The notes under the pieces: model-generated | The model's input: the letters and a program-made list of their open reading frames with translations, nothing else | What the model was told of the DNA's origin: nothing | The model's database searches: none | Shown here: piece after piece, positions 1-12,438 of the stretch | Position numbering within the stretch: the stretch's first letter is position 1 | Layout of the letters: each line of letters begins with the position of its first letter | Program-made: the position numbers and the translations under genes | From: Haemonchus contortus | Taxonomy: Eukaryota > Nematoda > Chromadorea > Rhabditida > Trichostrongylidae | Length of the DNA stretch: 64,000 nt | Assembly: GCA_000469685.2 (NCBI GenBank) | Contig: LS997563.1 | Coordinates: forward strand, 44,690,651 to 44,754,650 | Reading direction: 5' to 3'

Positions 1-966
1 CGAGTTATCATCATATTTCACCTATCACAAGATCACGAAGTGATGTGCGCACATCAGCTATGAGGAGGTTAGTACTGTCGCTTTTTCAATTGCTGTATAA
101 TTCAAAAAAAAAAAACTGGAACAATTTTGGTTAGCTATTTGTTGTAGTGAAATCCTAGAGTTAGTCCATTCATCGGGAGGAAATGAGGCTGCTCGAGGCT
201 CTGGATCGAACTTTTTAGTGAACCCCAGGTCCCATCGTACACCCAATAACTCACTTGAATGAGAAGCTATTATACTGAACACTTGTTATTGCTGTACTTA
301 AGGCAGCTACTAGAAACACACAGTTGTGTGGGGGTTACAGGGATACCTACGCGAGGGACATTACTGATATGTCATAAAACGGATGTCTATTCTGCACGTG
401 GTCCTACCCCCTCTCCCGCTTCCCTCGTTATTTGAAGGTACTGTAGTTCAAATACGAGCGAGTCCTAACTGTACAGTAGCCCCTGGACACATAGAGTCAA
501 GAACGGCTGTCCCATGGGATGATCTCTGCTTTTCTGAGAACGGAAAAGAGGGACGAACGTTCCCTATCGTGCCCATAGAAACGGTCTTCACGGGGCCCTA
601 GTAGCCAGCGAAGATGCAAGGTGAAATATGCAGTTAGGCGACCACATTTTATTCTTCGAAGCAGAAAAGCGCTTCATAAAGTCCGTAGGCAAAAGTTCCT
701 TGAATGTCTTGATTGGGAGGGGGACATAGGTGGAGAACCTTGGCTTTGCAAACCCCTCACACACTGGGTTCCCGAATGCTTGATGAACCCACAAAAAAGA
801 GTGATGGATTAAACAACGATTTTCACTACCCTCTTTTGGAGGCCTTAACATTTTCAGAATGTAATCCAAAATAATGCCGACGTCCTATATTTGTTTTCTT
901 GAGATCAGAGAACACCTAACTACAGTATTCTTTAGGTTGGGTAAAAGTATTTCAATAATTTTGAGA
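1..966. other. Stretch with no gene recognised
   Basis: Only short, poorly protein-like ORFs are seen on either strand here. No convincing exon with splice sites, no RNA gene and no terminal inverted repeats were found by eye. Confidence 0.4.
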
Positions 967-1148
967 GCGGGTGGAGGTATTGTATTGGCAAGTGGCGCAG
1001 TATCGCACGCGTATGCTCCTGTGTTCTAACCCCGAACCAACCAATCTTTCCAACTCTCGAGGGTAGGCTGATCTGTACCAGACCAGTCTGGAAGGAGAAA
1101 AGCATTGGCTTGTACATCGGCGACCCCCGAAGTCACTGTATGAATACG
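967..1148 (+). mobile_element. tRNA-derived SINE fragment (copy A)
   Basis: This is a diverged plus-strand copy of the dispersed element best seen at 46,820-47,116. It starts with the tRNA-like part (GGTATTGTATTGGCAAG, then a weak B-box-like GTGTTCTAACCCC). It continues with the family body words ACCAGTCTGG...GGAGAAAAGCATTGGCTTGTACATCGG and GTCACTGTATG. The 3' third (the CGAATGCG...TTTATCC part) is missing, so it is truncated. Assignment rests on shared words across the window copies, by eye. Confidence 0.6.
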
Positions 1149-1321
1149 CTTTTGAAAGACTACGACGCTTCTGAAAGCCCATTGCGGGGCGAACACGGCA
1201 GCGGGCTTGAGCACCGAAGGTCTTATCACTTTAGTTCGAAAAGCAGTGCGGTGAAGAAATGCTTTTTTTTGCCATATTTGACTATCTATAGGTCATTTTC
1301 CACAGTTTTGGTGCATTACAG

Positions 1322-4300
1322 GTCATATTCGTTTTCCGGATCAGGATCAGCACTATCTCATAGCTCGTCCGCATCGCAATTCACTCGCCCACCATCATAT
1401 GGATATGGAGGCGGTTATATGGCCCGAAGTCTCAGTAGATGTGGTACGGGTCTATTTGATGTTAGCGAATTCCATACTGTCTATACGGCTGCTTCAGTTT
1501 TTCTTGGCGCTGTCGGACTTTTGTTTATAATCTGGTTCGCATAAACTTCAGGTCATCATAGTTGTGGCCTTAGGTAGCACCTCTAAAGGGGAACATTCTA
1601 GCTTGGAATGGGGCCTACCTGAAGATTACCGTACCTGTTTTTATGGGGCCAAAGCCTCTCCATTGCATTTTTCAAATTGCTCGGAGCTTTTCGATACAAC
1701 AGAGCTCAAAAGATTTGAGGTGTTGGGGGCTTTATGTAGCCTTTGCTTCTCTACCCTCCCACTTTTGTCACCTGTGCTCAAGCATGTCAGAGTTCATTTA
1801 AGTTCATAGTAGTGGAATCGTTACTCTAACTGGTGATAGTGATACGGTAGTGGGAAGAATATCTTGTATAGTCTGTAAATGCAGAATCATTTCTGTATTG
1901 TATATTTATCTAATAATGTACATATACCGTAGAAATGGTTTAGTAACTTTTCTCGTTATACGGTGTGTACCTTCTCTGGTCAATTTATGGGTTGTAAATG
2001 TTGAGCTAGTAAAGAATTAGTCTCAGAAACTGTGTTACAGTAATACCTACGGGGACTTTGCAATAGCTGGCTTGGGTATTTAGTCATAAATCGATTTCTG
2101 TTCAATTTCTGTTCACCCAGATGATGCAGCCCTGCTAGCAACGTGCTATTTTTTCGCTTTACACAAATCGGTCGTCAGGCTCAGCTCAGCTAGGCTGCTC
2201 GGATGAATTTCGGGGCTAACACTATCACAAAAGTCGTGTTATTTCGTGGAAAGCGACTGCTGCTGCCGCTTTACGGCGCCCACGCATGAGACTAATATCG
2301 AAGTGGGAGGGAAAGGGGACCAAAAATCCTACCTGAAAAATGTTGAAAGAAAAGGTAGTAAAAAGAAAAGCAATGAAAAGAAAAACAGTAAATAATTTAA
2401 GGGTCATCATTATTTGGTCGTTCATTAGCGGCATCAGTGCTCACCAGAACGCCCCCACTACATAATGTTGGAGTACAAATGAGTACACCACATTTTACTG
2501 ACAAGTACGTGACAAAATTACAGTATGATATTCTTAAATTGTGAATATGTACTGAAAAATTCACAAAAACTGAGTTTTACATGATTTCAGATACCCTTAC
2601 GTACGTTATAGCTACGGAAATACGGACACCTCACTAGGAATCAAAACTCAATCTGAGTCTGTGAGTCAGGTTTTTTAATAAATAAGGCATACCTCATTTT
2701 TAAGCAATTATTTTTTAAAAATGTAAATAATATTCGAATTTTTATTCATACCTGTCGAAGTCACCTAAAAGGACGACCTCAATCTCAAACCATGATTTCT
2801 GGCTCGACTCCAAAATACGGTAGTAGTTACTATACTTCTTCCTTGGAAACTATCTGTTAAACTTAACTACTTCATGAACAAAGGATATAAGGCTCTCTTT
2901 CTGAGCATACCTCCCAATAGAAGCTCCAATTTGCCTTCGGCTTGAGCGAAGAGTTAGAAGCCTTCTGGTCGATAGGGACCATTTCCTTTCATCGCTTGAA
3001 CCTCTCACCGATCTCTCAGTGATCTATCCCTCCCTCATCTCAGTGACTATCTGGTAACAGACTCCTTTAGAAAGTAGTCGTATGCAGCTCCCGGTAGCCG
3101 TCCGTCGGTTTAGTTCCCATGAACCACTTAGAAGGGGACAAGAACTGCGACTTGTTCAATGGCGAGCCTATGCCTAGAACCTATCCGTAGTTCACTACAT
3201 GACCTTCTGTTTGAGAACTGTGGGTGAAGTAGTGTAGTTTCAAGTGGTTTAATCGACCTCAGAAGAATGGAGGTTTAATCAGAAGGGAATGGACCTGTAG
3301 GCAGACTTTTTACCCCTTCATTATGCTCTCAGTAAGCGTTCATCCGTGACATTCCAGTTCTCACCGACTGAACTATGCTGCTGATTCATTTGCCCGGTTT
3401 AATCATAAAACTTCATAAAAACTTGGGAAATGTTCAAAGCTTAATCGTAACTCTCCGAAAAAAGTTGCGAATGCTTCATGTTTGCGAAATTTTCATGAAT
3501 CATCCCACTTGAAATAGAGAGCTCAGATCCACCCACAGCTACCCGCTTTCACGAGCGGAAGTCAACTGTTTAACTCAAGTGGTAGGAAAAGTAAATAGAA
3601 ATTTCATCAACCATGAAATTCCTGGGCAGGAAGAAAAAGACCCTGAGTAAACGGCCGGCTTTCTCATTGATCGTAATATTCGCGGTGACTTCAAGTGTAA
3701 AGTATTTCTTATCGATCATCCACCACGGAAAAATATTGAGGGTTCTTCTACCACCTATACCAGGGAGCCTGAGTCAACAAATGGGTTAGAAGGCCCCCAA
3801 GATAATTCTACATCCCCCATCTTTTTTATGTCTGAGAAGAAGGTGGGGAAGAAGGGACCAGGGAGGGAAGGGAAGGGAGATGGGAGGAAAGGGAAGGGAT
3901 CTTTCTGTACTCTTCCGTGATGTAGCAGGACGCAACTTCTATTCGTTCTACGCTAATGGGGACTAATACTCGTCATGTGCCTGCTGAATAAAAAAAGACC
4001 ATGCCTAGGCGGTAGTGGAAGGTAAAGGGCTACTCAAGTTTTCCGCAATACCACACCAGAAATCAGGTAATGAGTGAAGTCGAAGAGACTCGAGGAGGAA
4101 TCTCAATTCAATCAACCGCACAACGGCAAAGAAACAAATTCAAGCTCATATCACTTGAACTTTCTCCTTACATACTTAATTTTACGTGAGCGGCTCTGTG
4201 CACTGCTCGATCCAACGCTACACGATCGAGAGAAGGAAGGTTGAAGATTAACTTCGATCTGGTCAACCGACTCCAATATCTCAAGATCCATTCGCGTGCG

Positions 4301-7300
4301 AATGGTGTCTTTTCAGTATCTTTATGGAAACTTGTGGGACATTTCGGAAAATCTAGACTTTTGTGAAATTCCCAACAGATACATCCTAATTGCCCTTATA
4401 CTTCATATGCATACCTATCTATTTACAGGTTTACGCTAGAAGTTCTGCCATTCGAGATATTGGCACGAAAAGGTGGTTGGAAGGTAAATTGACCGCCTAC
4501 AATCCGTCCCAATTTCAACAACGGACAGACTATAGACCATCATACGAACGTCACTATGTACCACAGAGAAATTACATAAGGTAATTCCATTACTATCATG
4601 ATAATATAAATTCGTAAACTTTATCTGGTCGTTTCATCTATTGAACACTTTTCGAATACCCTCCAGATTGGGGCGTTTCGCATTCAACTACCGCTGCTCG
4701 ATGCTGGAGCTCGTTTTAAGGGAGAGGGAATAGCATATTAGTTCTTAAGTTACTGGGATTCCGGATGTAGCGAAACCATTGCCTGTAAAACGCATCCGTT
4801 TATTTTTTAAAGAACAGTGGATTGAAACGAATGAATTGTAAACTCCGAAAAAGTCCCATATGCTCTACTTTTTCTAACTCTCGGTTTAGACATCCTTTCG
4901 AAAGATGCATACGTATGGATTGTAGTATTTCAAAGAGAACCTTGTAAGAGAAACTATTGACGGATCCCCTTTTCACGACTTTCAACTTGACCCTCATTCA
5001 AAATACGGCTGCCCCATATTTTCTCGAGCGAAATAAGTGCTTATTCGGATCCAAGCTTCCTTTGCAAGCCAATGGATTCAACATGACAGACTTTAGTTTC
5101 TGTTCAATTCTCGACTGAAATGAAGCTACGGCGCAATCTACGAGATCGGATGAATCCGATATTTCATTATTTTTCTTGGTTCACCATCCGGATTCCCAAT
5201 GAGTTACAGTACCGTTCAAAAAGAAATCACCTTGAACCTTTTCTTCCATAACTCATCTTGAACTCAATCGTTTTACCCGATTTTTTGACAGCACACTTAT
5301 CAAACATTACCGACTCTTCTGGTACGCAGAATTGGCGGTAGCTCACTTCCGGCCAAGTGAGTGAATTTTTTTTCATAAAACTTGCGAAAGGAGCATGTTG
5401 TCTAAGTAAGATTCATTATGTTTTTCGAGTCTAGAAATATTGATGGGCCTTCTATTCTGTTAGCTAATCGCTCTCAATGAAGAGACAAAACTGTGGCTAT
5501 CGCTTCCTGATCTTGGAGCAGCTCTCCGCCATTGCCAGGGGCACTAAGCAAAAACCGACCCATGCTCAACATCCAAGGCTGTTTGCTGTACCAATGTCTA
5601 CGATTACGAAGGCTATCAAAGGTATTGAGTCTCTCATAGGCCCTATCAAGCGAGCCAGCTCGGGAAGGTTACGGATTGCCGCTCCTGAGGACGATAGGAA
5701 GATCATTTGTGCATCGGCTCAAGATCCCAGACGACATCTTCCGATATAATGGCCGAGATATCGACGACGGCGACGGCGCTATCATCTAGAGGTACCATCA
5801 ACAGACGCCTATGGGTTGCTGGAATGTATGGAGGAAGTCTTGTCAGAAAGTATCTGGATCCCTAAAAAAACAGACGAGCTCGACTTTAATGGGCGCGTTA
5901 GCACCTTCACTGGATCTTCGATCAATGACGCGAAGTCATCTAGAGCGAGTAGTCAAAGATTGTTTTGCTTGGTTCACTCGAGTTTCGTTCGTAGACGACT
6001 TTTTAAAACACAAGTTCCGACCCCAAGTACCATTTGACAACACTCAGGCATGGTGTCGGCTCAGTATAGGTTTGGGGATGGTCTCCGAGTCTAAGCATGG
6101 GGTCCATGCACCTTATTCTCACCACTGCAGCCTAGCAGATGTACGTAGACATTTTGGAAAAATCCACGCTATCTTTCTCCCGTCGTGTGCACGGAAGAAA
6201 ATTTAATTCCAGCGAGATAACGACCCCAGACACAGATCTAGAAGGGGCGCGCTCATCGGGGAATTCGATCCCTTGACTGAACCAGCCAGTCCCCTGACCT
6301 AAACATCAATGGACCCTCGTGGCAAGACCTCAAGAAAAGGATAGCCGGTAAAACAGTCACAAATGCTGCTCAGAAACTTGGCCTATTTGAAGAGGAATGG
6401 AAGGGAATCGATGAGTGCCTGATCGACAAGTTGGTCGAACCAATGCCCCGCAGATACCAAGCCGTCATCGATGCCAACGGCTTCACTACAAAGTATAAGA
6501 CTAGTAGTTAATTAGGTTTCAATCTCATGATGATAGCATTCAAGTCAAGTGATTTATATTAAATTATTGAAACTGATGTTATTTTGTCCTGTTCAGAACA
6601 AATGTGAAAAGTGGGCTTTTAAACGAAATAAAAAGGGGTTTTGTGAGTTCTATGATGGATACATTGAATATCATTACTGTTGACAACATACCAAAAAATC
6701 AGTCAAAAACATTGAGTTTGAGATGAGTTATGGCAAAAAAGGTTGAAGGTGATTTCTTTTTGAACGGTACTGTATGATCACTAATGATTAGTGATGGGAA
6801 CATTCAACCAAAGATTGCCATTTCAAAATCCTTGAAAGTTTGAAAATCCATAGCTTTTTAGTAATAATAATGCTTCATGAAAAAGTGTTTCTTCTTCCAG
6901 CTTCCAGCTTGAATTTTCAATGGATGAAATGGATTTCATTGGATGATGATTATTTCCCATTTAAGGTACATGCCAGTTGACGACGCTGTCGATATGTACA
7001 AGAAAAGATGCATGACTGTTGGAACCTTATCAAAGGTGATAGACCTTTTATAAACGACCCGTATTCGTTAGTCACTAACTTGGAACCTCTAGTCCCAGGC
7101 TCAAGCTCATACTCAAGACAATAGGCCGAGATCTATATCGGCTTTCAATGAATCCGGTTAATTCACAAGGGACTCTGAGAAATCAGGGCAGTAGACATGC
7201 CTAGGGTGGTCCATTATCCCTAAACTAAACTTGAGCATCCCCCTGCCCCTTTTCCTCGAGCCGTATCAGGGTAACGTTGGCATCCGCCCCTCATCAGAGT

Positions 7301-10300
7301 CTTTCTCCAAGCTCCTCTTCCTTGGGGCTTCCTTATTTGTTTATTAAATAGGATAATTAAGGAGGGAAAAGCATTTTACTGCGCTTGTACTAATCGTCCA
7401 TCGATCCAGTTGTAAACGTTGATTAGCTCTATAAAACGCTAGAGAAACAGAAACAAATTTATTGATCTGCTGAGAACAATACATCATAAATAACTGCTTT
7501 CAGTACTGGCTATCTCCAGCCACGTGGGCCTCTCGTAGGGAGAAGGAAATGAATTTGTCTACATCGATAAGCCTTGGAAATTACTCTTACGCCAATAGGT
7601 ACAGCAGGTTAGTGACTCATGTAAGCATTCACAATCAGGCACTTGGTTTCTGGACCTCCAAAAAACCCAAAAAATCACGTTATTCAAAGTCGTCACTGCT
7701 AGGTGACTTAGGCTTGATTGACTTAGAGAATATGTGATTCGGAGGTTCAGGCTTTAGCCGTCTGCTCAAAGTAGCTATTTTATGACCAATTTCAATTTCA
7801 GATTCAGCAGTCGCCTGTATTAAGTGCACAAACGCTGCGGCTACTTTCATGGTCTACCAAATATCAAATATTTTCGACTTTCATTGTGTTCGCTACTTGC
7901 TCATATCTTAACGAAAAATTATTATTAAATGAATCTTTTTTCATGACTTCACGACTGCTTTCAGTTTTTTTTTCTTGAATTCGGCTGTAACATAGCAAAA
8001 TTCTATGGAGAATCCATCTAGCCTGGGAGTACGTGTAGCAAGGCCGCCGATCAGTGTAAAGTAGTTCCGTCACAAGTCCAGAGGATCCAGCAAAGCTGCC
8101 CACAAGCGCTTGATCGCAAAAAGCCTACGGAGAGAGAGGGCCTTATTGATCAAGACGAAGACAGGGATCGATTCTGCAGAAGCCATTATTGAGCTTACAG
8201 ATCGCTGATTTCACATTTTTTATCTATTTATTTAAAGATTTGTTTATCGCAGACGTTAACAAAGTTCACAAAAAGAAACTTCAATACTGAATGGAACAGT
8301 TCACTAGTCATAGGGATGGACTGAGGGTGGTGATCATTACCACTTTCATAGAAAGGTTACCAGAATAGTGTCCTGCACAATGCCAAACCATTGAATCAAA
8401 GCTATTAGGTTGGCAAATAAGTCCTGCGACAAAATGGAGACCTTTTTTAAATCATTTCTAAACTTTTTCATATCAATCAATTTTCGGAAAAATATTTACC
8501 GAAGAAGTCAGCATACTTCTTCCATCCTTTGAGCCAATCACTGATGCCATCTCTTCAGGAGTGAGGGAGCTGTGACTCAAAGAAGTAATTGAGTGCCGTT
8601 TTCGCATCACTTTAAGTTACGATTTTCTTTTCCACAACGGGATGCTCAAAAAGCCGGAGCACATGGTAGTTAAAAGAGGGAACACTCCGGGAGTACGGCT
8701 GATGAGTAACCTGGAACCAAGCGGGATCGGTGAACTTCTGACTTGGGTCTAAAGCGAATTTTCGACGTGCGTTGTACCTCTGTAGGGACATGATTTACGG
8801 TGTGATCCTCCTTCTCTAACCCCGTTGGCCAAATAAAGGGGATCATAGGAGCAAGCGATAGCTATGTCCATCTAGTCTGCGTTTAGCAACTCATAGTGGA
8901 TGGATTCCTTCAACCTCCATTGAATTAAGGGATGATGCGTGCGTTACTCCGAAGGCTAGTATCTCCTGCAGGTAAGCGATCCAACCGATTGTTGACCGTT
9001 GATCGGTGAGCAGTGCTAGCATCGAATAGATTGCTGATATTTCGAGCCGCTACACTAGCGTTTTTGCCTTGGCGTGCTAAGTAGAAGGTGATGGTACGAA
9101 TTAGGTGTTGTCCATTCATTGACCGTAATGCTGCCAAAACCCACACGCTTGCCATTACTTACTCATGTGTCGATTGCCCGAGGAACGTCCTACAAGTTTA
9201 TCACCCTTGCTACCGTGTTCACTCTGTTGATACAAATTTTCAACGCTTCAAATTTTTTGTCGCAGGACTTATTTGCCAACCTAATAAATTAGGTAGGAAA
9301 AGTGGTCTAGAGATACACCCGGCAGATTCATGGTCAACGGTAACATCTGTCACCCCTTACTCGGATGGACTCCATCAGATTCATTTCGTGGGTGGAGCAA
9401 CCTAACTTTGCCAGTTTTATTTTGGTGAACTAGCCATATCAAATATCAGGAGACGTAGCTTCCATTTCAGGACAACTGCTTCAAGGGTTCAAGTTAGGTC
9501 TGGAAATCTGCAAACATATCCGCCTTTATGTAGTTCCAACAAGTCCAACAACCTATTCTGCCAGAATGTAGTAGTTTTATCAGTGTCTACTTTTGGGAGG
9601 TCATTCCTAGAGCTTATTTATTTATTTGTTTATTTATTTATTTACCTATTTATTTATTTACTTATCAGATTAGCTTTGCTCCTCACACCTTCCTTTTCCT
9701 GCTATTATACGCCTATCAGGGGTATCCGATATAAGTCTCCTTATATCTGATTTTAACTTTATTGAATTGCTATCGCCCCAAAAATCTGGAAGCGTGGTTT
9801 CACAACAATGCAGCATCTTCTTTGCGCTGTGGGCTGGTGCCCAATCCTGTTAAAGGTTCAGCCGACGTTCATCGCGTGCCTTTCCGCCCAAGGAATCATC
9901 GCATCCTCCAGCCCAGAAGCCCATAAGTTGATTTTTTTTATTGCCCGTCATAATTCATGTGGGTCACCCTGTATTTGCTTCTGCTCTATGCATTGGTTTC
10001 CTTTATCCCATTCCTTTAATGATTAGAACTAGAAAGAAACCAGCTACCAAACCAATATTAGACTTATACAGAAAGTACCTTTCCAATTTCATTCTCACCT
10101 GGCAATGTTGCCCATACATTTTACATTCCGTATGCAGTATAATATATGTACATATGTATGAGCGTGTCGAAACACCTGTTGCAGCGACCCTTTGCTAAAT
10201 GGAATTCCAAAAGGCAACTCATGGAAAAAAGCAGGTAGGCGGCCGACAGCCGGCTCCAGATTGAAAACGGATCTGCAGCTTAGGAAAAAACAGACGCTAG

Positions 10301-12349
10301 CCTGGCAACCTTCTCAAACCTTCTATATAAAAAAAATATTAGGCTGTTGCAAAAATGATTGTCGATTGCAAATTGATTTTATGTCGCAATTTTCTACAGA
10401 CGGACGAACCATGGGGCTGATCACGTATCATTTCAAACGCCTGTTCTTCGGCTCCAGGATCTAAGCTTCTCTTGGTGCTGCACTAAACATTTGCGTATTT
10501 ATGCGATTGTGAATCACATATGGTTAAGAACAAATCTGTGCCGTCATGCTTCACGAAATGGAATATTGGCTAAGGCGTTAGAAGGGCTCAAAGATGGAAA
10601 ATTGAGGTTGTACGAGATTACCATAACGGGAGTGACATAGAAAGGAAATCCGGACGAGGTCTCAGTTGCGCAGACGAGTTTCAACGACTTGAGGAGGCTG
10701 CATAACTCAAAAGGGAACACATGTAGAAAGTTCTAACAACTTGTTATCAACCATAGCAGCAGCGAAAGGCAATTCTGTACAATATTCGCTTGATGAAGTC
10801 AGCTCTTGGCGCAGCTGCAACAATTGAAAGCTCGCCCGGATACTCGTCCATGTCTAATCAGTTAGGGTAAGCTCGTACAACCTCTATTTCCCCTACTTTC
10901 GAGGAGTTTCAGTTTTCTCGAAAGTTCTTTTGCTTACTTTGCTACTGATAAACTATTCCCAACAGCTACTTCCGTTTTTCTACTTCAAAAATGATACCTC
11001 AAAATTATCGTGAACTGTGTCTTTAAGCTTTTCATTCCCGAACAATCAGATTGGTCATGTCCGATTACGTGAGCGTTATTCAACCTTAACTATATATAAA
11101 GTCCTCGCGTCTGTCTGTCCGTGTGTGGGTTTGCACGGAAATTCGATGTCACCTGATAAAGTACCTGCAGAAGTCTCAGGCCCACGGATGAGCGGTCGTG
11201 GACATACAATGCATGCATAGCCCAACTGGTGAAGAATACGACGCCTGTGGAATATCCGTTCAATTCAAAAGCATAGTTTCCAAGATATCATAATTCAAAT
11301 CAATTTTTTACACAGTTGGTCTCTTCGAAACATTAGCAGGGTTTGATCTTGCATCCCGCCTTCAGGAAGCATTCAAGGTGAGAACCATTAGGGATCTTAA
11401 AACAGAAGGGTCCCAATCAAAAACTCTCAGCAATCATAGCAATCAATCTAAGTCAACGAAAAATGGGCAGTTCCACATACCCAGGAAATCCTACGAACCT
11501 TACAAGGAACGTTAATTCAGATGAGAACAGATGAAAACAGTAGAGTGTATAAGCCACGACTGTCACTCCTCGTGGCAGTTATGATTGATATTTATTAACA
11601 CTTTCCGTATTCTTAAAAAAATAAGTCGGACAATGCATCGATAGGGTGAAGTCCAATACACTTCGAAGAAGCCGTTCGTTCTGGAGAATTCAATGCATAT
11701 GTTGACTGGACACCTCATTGTCTGCTACGGTTTGTACCAAGATGTCCGCAAGCTTGACAAACCATCCCACTCTTCCGCCGAAGGTTCAGTATTGTGTAAG
11801 CCCCTTGTATCAAATTACAATTGAATGCCCCAGCTATAGCAATGGTAGAACAACACTAGCGATTACCACAGACCGGAGGAGCGTCTAGAGACTTCAGTGG
11901 CAGGTAGAAACTGTTCCACAGACATTCAAGAAAGATTGAATGAGGAATGGGAAATAGGAATGAGCTCCAAATCACAAAAATATTCCACCGCCCAATGCAT
12001 GGACGATGGAAAGGAGACTTTCAGAGAACGAACTGAGGATGCGGGACTTCTATGGCGATTTCCCTGATATCGACTTCTTTCGAGATTATTCGAAGAGACC
12101 AGGTGCACAAACTACCATAAATATCCAGTATATCCCAATTATCAAGTGTTACTCCGATTACTTCAATTTGTATACAGCAAGAGCCGTATTGACGGTATCA
12201 AAACAGTTGAACCTCATGAGAATTGATTTGATGTTATCACCGTTTTTCTCGAAGAAAGGTCTCATCGTTGTTTCAATATGCACTCTACAGGTTTACATCA
12301 TTTTTGTAAAAGTTACAGTAAAACTGCGGCTGCAAAGTTTCTTTGGTGA
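1322..12349 (+). CDS. Unassigned multi-exon gene encoding a Tyr/Ser/Arg-rich protein
   Basis: No family recognised. Exons with consistent phases: 1322-1460 (least certain), 4429-4580, 6966-7035, 7504-7607, 10027-10074, 10185-10234, 12025-12102 and 12291-12349 (stop TGA). Each has AG before it and GT after it, and every junction keeps the frame. The joined product from 4429 is 186 residues, or about 232 with the first exon; the true start is not identified (an in-frame ATG lies at 1420). Readable segments are RPSYERHYVPQRNYIR, YMPVDDAVDMYKKRC, YWLSPATWASRREKEMN, LGNYSYANRYSR, NELRMRDFYGDFPDIDFF and the C-terminus KTAAAKFLW. The product is rich in Tyr, Ser, Arg and Pro, with no membrane segment in the spliced part. 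A Tc1-type element lies in the 4581-6965 intron and a mariner-type element in the 7608-10026 intron. Exons 4429-7607 and 12025-12102 are the strongest; 10027, 10185 and 12291 are supported mainly by phase and splice sites. Confidence 0.62.
1461..4428. other. Likely long intron or gene-poor stretch
   Basis: No further exon could be joined in phase between 1460 and 4429. A purine-rich G-run tract lies near 3.85 kb. ORFs on both strands are short and unlike protein. Confidence 0.35.
3845..3899 (+). repeat. G-run tract with quadruplex potential
   Basis: Within 55 bases there are eight runs of three or more G separated by 1-6 bases (GGGACCAGGGAGGGAAGGG and similar). The spacing fits a G-quadruplex on the plus strand. 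It lies in the putative first intron of the unassigned plus-strand gene. Confidence 0.6.
5207..6772 (+). mobile_element. Tc1-type DNA transposon, complete ends, decayed
   Basis: The two ends are inverted copies: CAGTACCGTTCAAAAAGAAA on the left, and the same on the opposite strand at the right end, with similarity extending about 85 bp inward. TA dinucleotides flank it at 5205-5206 and 6773-6774, the target duplication of Tc1/mariner elements. The 1,566-bp length fits an intact Tc1-like unit. The interior holds a broken transposase in the plus orientation. The element sits within an intron of the unassigned plus-strand gene, in the same orientation. Confidence 0.92.
5477..6511 (+). pseudogene. 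Tc1-family transposase, frameshifted
   Basis: The DDE transposase of the surrounding Tc1-type element cuts and pastes it at TA sites. The N-terminal third (5477-5749) has a helix-turn-helix-like part (VPMSTITKAIKG) followed by a GRLRIAAPEDDRK segment like the GRPRxT linker of Tc1 transposases. A C-terminal part in another frame begins at 6287 with QSPDLNIN, the family's SPDLN signature. It runs through MPRRYQAVIDANG to TKYKTSS and a TAA stop at 6509-6511. The middle (about 5811-6240) is broken over several frames with stops, so no functional protein is expected. Confidence 0.85.
8405..9284 (-). mobile_element. mariner-type transposon, internally deleted
   Basis: Both ends read TTAGGTTGGCAAATAAGTCC inward, with about 30 identical bases in inverted orientation, and both are flanked by TA (8403-8404 and 9285-9286). 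This end sequence is of the mariner type. At 880 bp it is shorter than a full mariner of about 1.3 kb, so the transposase gene on the minus strand is partly deleted. It lies in the 7608-10026 intron of the unassigned plus-strand gene. Confidence 0.9.
8925..9155 (-). pseudogene. mariner transposase N-terminal remnant
   Basis: The minus-strand translation contains LARQGKNASVAARNISNLF, then a segment ending LPAGDTSLRSNARIIP. This parallels the mariner transposase N-terminal helix-turn-helix layout (KGKNAxEAAxxI..., RFxxGDxSLxDxxRSGRP). The 'RP' linker is altered and no D34D catalytic part is readable, so this is a non-functional remnant. It is oriented opposite to the host gene. Confidence 0.8.
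9613..9665 (+). repeat. TTTA microsatellite
   Basis: Imperfect tetranucleotide repeat of TTTA units with GTTTA, CCTA and CTTA interruptions. Intronic to the plus-strand gene and of no visible function. Confidence 0.9.
10339..10400 (+). repeat. Possible solitary mariner-like end
   Basis: TTAGGCTGTTGCAAAAATGA resembles the outer end of mariner-related elements and is preceded by TA. No matching inverted partner was found nearby, so this could be a solo end or chance. Confidence 0.3.
10660..10990 (+). repeat. Dispersed repeat, partner at 39.65-39.97 kb
   Basis: Shared words in the same order with 39,645-39,970 include GACGAGTTTCA, GAGGCTGCA, TTCTGTACA, GCAACAA(C/T)TGAAA, ATACTCGTCCATGTC / ATACCCTTCCATGTC and CAACCTCTATTT(C/T)CCCTAC. 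By eye it is roughly 65-75% alike over about 320 bases. No coding is seen. Confidence 0.6.
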
Positions 12350-12438
12350 AGGTTTTCTCCGAACACCATCGAGGGGATGCTGTAAGAATTTCTTGTAATA
12401 CTTGAGGGGTAGAAAGCAATTCCCTCGCTATAAAAGTA

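Noticed and set aside
9088..9405. 105-codon plus-strand ORF
   Set aside because: It is antisense to the mariner transposase remnant and runs across the element end.
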